A DNA stretch of 64,000 nt, taken from contig NZ_JAGEOK010000046.1 of the NCBI RefSeq assembly GCF_017573545.1, positions 1 to 64,000 on the forward strand. Direction: 5' to 3'. Positions 62,446 through 64,000 of this stretch are shown one piece after another. Positions within the stretch are counted from its first letter, which is position 1, and each line of letters begins with the position of its first letter. The notes beneath the pieces are model-generated. The model searched no databases, was not told where the DNA came from, and was given only the letters and a program-made list of their open reading frames with translations. The stretch comes from Actinomadura nitritigenes. Its GTDB lineage: Bacteria > Actinomycetota > Actinomycetes > Streptosporangiales > Streptosporangiaceae. The position numbers and the translations under genes were made by a program.

Positions 62446-64000
62446 GTGGTCCCCATCCGCTTCGGTCTCTTCTACGAGCACCAGTTGCCCCGGCCGTGGC
62501 GGGACGGGGACGAGCTGCGGCTCTACCAGGACGCGCTCGACCAGGTCGAGATCGCCGACCGGGTCGGGTTCGACTACCTCTGGGCGGTCGAGCACCACTT
62601 CCTGGAGGAGTACAGCCACTCGTCGGCGCCGGAGGTGTTCCTCGCGGCGGCGTCGCAGCGGACGGAACGGATACGGCTCGGGCACGGGATCGTCCAGCTC
62701 CCGCCCGCCGTGAACCATCCCGCGCGGATCGCCGAGCGGATCGCGACGCTCGACCTGGTGTCGAACGGGCGGGTGGACTTCGGGACGGGCGAGTCGAGCT
62801 CCGGCGCGGAGCTCGGCGGGTTCGGCGTGCGGCGCACCGAGAAGCGGGCCCAGTGGCAGGACGCGATCGACGCCGTCACCCGCATGTTCGTCGAGGAGCC
62901 GTTCGCCGGATGGCGGTCGCCCCATCTGCGGATGCCGCCCCGGAACGTCATCCCGAAGACCGTCCAGAAGCCCCACCCGCCGCTGTGGGTGGCGTGTTCG
63001 AGGCGGGAGACCATCCAGTTCGCGGCCCGGAACGGGATAGGCGCGCTGTCGTTCTCGTTCGTCGAACCCGAGGACGCGGGCAAGTGGGTCGACGAGTACT
63101 ACCGCATCCTGGAGTCGGAGGAGTGCGTCCCGGCGGGGTTCGCGGTGAACCCGAACGTTTCGGTGGTGCTCCCGATGATGCTGCACGAGGACGAGGCCAC
63201 CGCGATCGACCGGGGCGTCGACGGCGCGCACTTCTTCGCGTTCGCGCTGGCCCACTACTACGGGGCGACGCCGCACGACCCCGGGCGCACCAGCGTTTGG
63301 GACGAGTTCCGGGAGCGCCGGGCGTCCCAGGGGTTCGACCGCGACCAGGTCATCGCCAACGCCGAGTCGCTGAACGTGAACGTCGGCTCCCTGCGCGGCG
63401 CGGTCGGGACCCCCGAGCAGGTCGTCGAGCTGGTCCGGCGGTACGAGTCGGTCGGCGTCGACCAGGTCTCGTTCGTGCTGCAGGCGGGGCCGAACCGGCA
63501 CGAGCACATCTGCGAGAGCCTCGAACTGTTCGGCCGGTCGGTGCTGCCGCATTTCACCGAAGGCCGGGAGGAGCGGGAGGCGGCCAAGGCGGAACGCCTC
63601 GCACCCGCGATCGAGGCGGCCCTCGCCCGGCGGAAGCCCGCCCGGACGTCGCCGCCCGGCTACCGCATCGACGAGGACGCCGAGGTCGCGCGCGCCCAGC
63701 GCTCGTCCCGCTCCCGCCGTCCCGTGCGGCAGGAGATCCGCGCGGCGGCCAGGCGGCGGGCCGCGCAGGGCTTCTACAAACTGGTGCACGGCAGGACGGA
63801 CGAGCAGATCGAGCGGCGCTTCGGGCCGAACGCGCAGCGGCTGTTCTTCACCGGGATGGCCCGCGCGTACGACCCGTCCGCCGCCGCGGGGTTCGCGGGC
63901 GACATCGAGTTCCGCCTGACGCCCGGGCACGGCACCGCGACCACCTGGACGATCCACGTGTCCGGCGAACGGGCCAGGGCCCGCGCCGGCGGGTCCGGGG
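62446..64000 (+). CDS. LLM flavin oxidoreductase fused to an SCP2-like domain (partial)
   Basis: A bacterial luciferase-like monooxygenase, cut by the right edge after 518 codons. Residues 1-375 are the TIM-barrel: IRFGLFYEHQLPRPW (start), GFDYLWAVEHHFLEEYSHSSAPEVFLAAASQRTERIRLGHGIVQLPPAVNHPARIAERIATLDLVSNGRVDFGTG (the family core) and the F420/FMN-binding region around PPLWVACSRRETIQFAARNG. A basic linker (about 380-440, with RSSRSRRPVRQEIRAAARR) leads to a second part: GMARAYDPSAAAGFAGDIEFRLT and TATTWTIHVSGERARARAG, which looks like an SCP2 sterol-carrier fold. GTG at 62446 has gaggg eight bases upstream. No stop occurs before the edge. Confidence 0.88.
   Translation, partial: MVPIRFGLFYEHQLPRPWRDGDELRLYQDALDQVEIADRVGFDYLWAVEHHFLEEYSHSSAPEVFLAAASQRTERIRLGHGIVQLPPAVNHPARIAERIATLDLVSNGRVDFGTGESSSGAELGGFGVRRTEKRAQWQDAIDAVTRMFVEEPFAGWRSPHLRMPPRNVIPKTVQKPHPPLWVACSRRETIQFAARNGIGALSFSFVEPEDAGKWVDEYYRILESEECVPAGFAVNPNVSVVLPMMLHEDEATAIDRGVDGAHFFAFALAHYYGATPHDPGRTSVWDEFRERRASQGFDRDQVIANAESLNVNVGSLRGAVGTPEQVVELVRRYESVGVDQVSFVLQAGPNRHEHICESLELFGRSVLPHFTEGREEREAAKAERLAPAIEAALARRKPARTSPPGYRIDEDAEVARAQRSSRSRRPVRQEIRAAARRRAAQGFYKLVHGRTDEQIERRFGPNAQRLFFTGMARAYDPSAAAGFAGDIEFRLTPGHGTATTWTIHVSGERARARAGGSG

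Noticed and set aside
1..64000. CRISPR arrays, tRNA genes, integrases, IS transposases, phage genes
   Set aside because: Searched by eye; none is convincing. The only tandem repeats are in-gene or the short ones listed.

Overview
The window is a stretch of a high-GC actinomycete chromosome. G or C dominates third codon positions, GTG and even TTG starts are common, several genes look leaderless (a TAnnnT box six to eight bases before the start codon), and the gene families are actinobacterial: IdeR, UdgX, an XPB helicase with its partner protein, DUF3027, DUF2530, actinobacterial SerC and citrate synthase 2. A Thermomonosporaceae member such as Actinomadura would fit, but that is inference. 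No phage, plasmid, IS, integrase, tRNA or CRISPR array was seen. The left edge is the 3' end of an rRNA operon (5S rRNA plus terminator).

Layout. 0-13 kb: 5S rRNA, a proline-rich membrane protein, a secreted PGRP-type amidase, the XPB helicase, a divergent ArsR/MFS pair, a DUF4190 protein, the XPB partner protein, TetR, a GNAT-like protein and a HAD phosphatase. 13-23 kb: cold-shock protein, MFS, DUF3027, a 997-residue sacsin/HSP90-like ATPase, DUF2530, TetR, MarR with its MFS exporter, and 2'-5' RNA ligase-like ThpR. 23-34 kb: a large membrane protein built from repeated PH-like units, a secreted membrane-anchored propeller-like protein, a 27-codon membrane micro-ORF, a class II glutamine amidotransferase, serC, and a 963-residue receptor-like membrane protein with an extracellular solute-binding domain. 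34-42 kb: citA divergent from pdxH-MFS, udgX divergent from ideR, and a PAS-GAF-PP2C-ATPase phosphatase coupled to an alcohol dehydrogenase. 42-48 kb: a LuxR/histidine-kinase two-component system divergent from a lipoprotein-adaptor-ATPase-permease operon of MacAB type. 48-64 kb: methyltransferases, small membrane proteins, an MFS exporter fused to a winged helix, thiolase, enoyl-CoA hydratase, IclR divergent from an acyl-CoA dehydrogenase, a 1,004-residue LuxR/ATPase regulator, a class III CoA-transferase, and an LLM flavin oxidoreductase fused to an SCP2-like domain that runs off the right edge.

How the genes work together. The order XPB and partner ... cold-shock protein, MFS, DUF3027, DUF2530, MarR ... 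serC ... citA matches, as I recall it, the Mycobacterium tuberculosis Rv0861c-Rv0889c region, so this is an old conserved backbone with local insertions. Local regulator-target pairs are clear: ArsR/MFS, MarR/MFS, the two-component system with its efflux operon, and IclR/acyl-CoA dehydrogenase. The 51-62 kb part carries scattered fatty-acyl-CoA functions (thiolase, hydratase, dehydrogenase, CoA-transferase) not in one operon.

The best candidates for new biology are the orphan receptor-like protein at 30.2-33.1 kb, the interspersed repeat family at 25.6-26.0 and 28.26-28.47 kb, the HSP90-like ATPase next to DUF3027, and the PH-like-repeat membrane protein. Nothing here is a complete, convincing undescribed multi-gene system.
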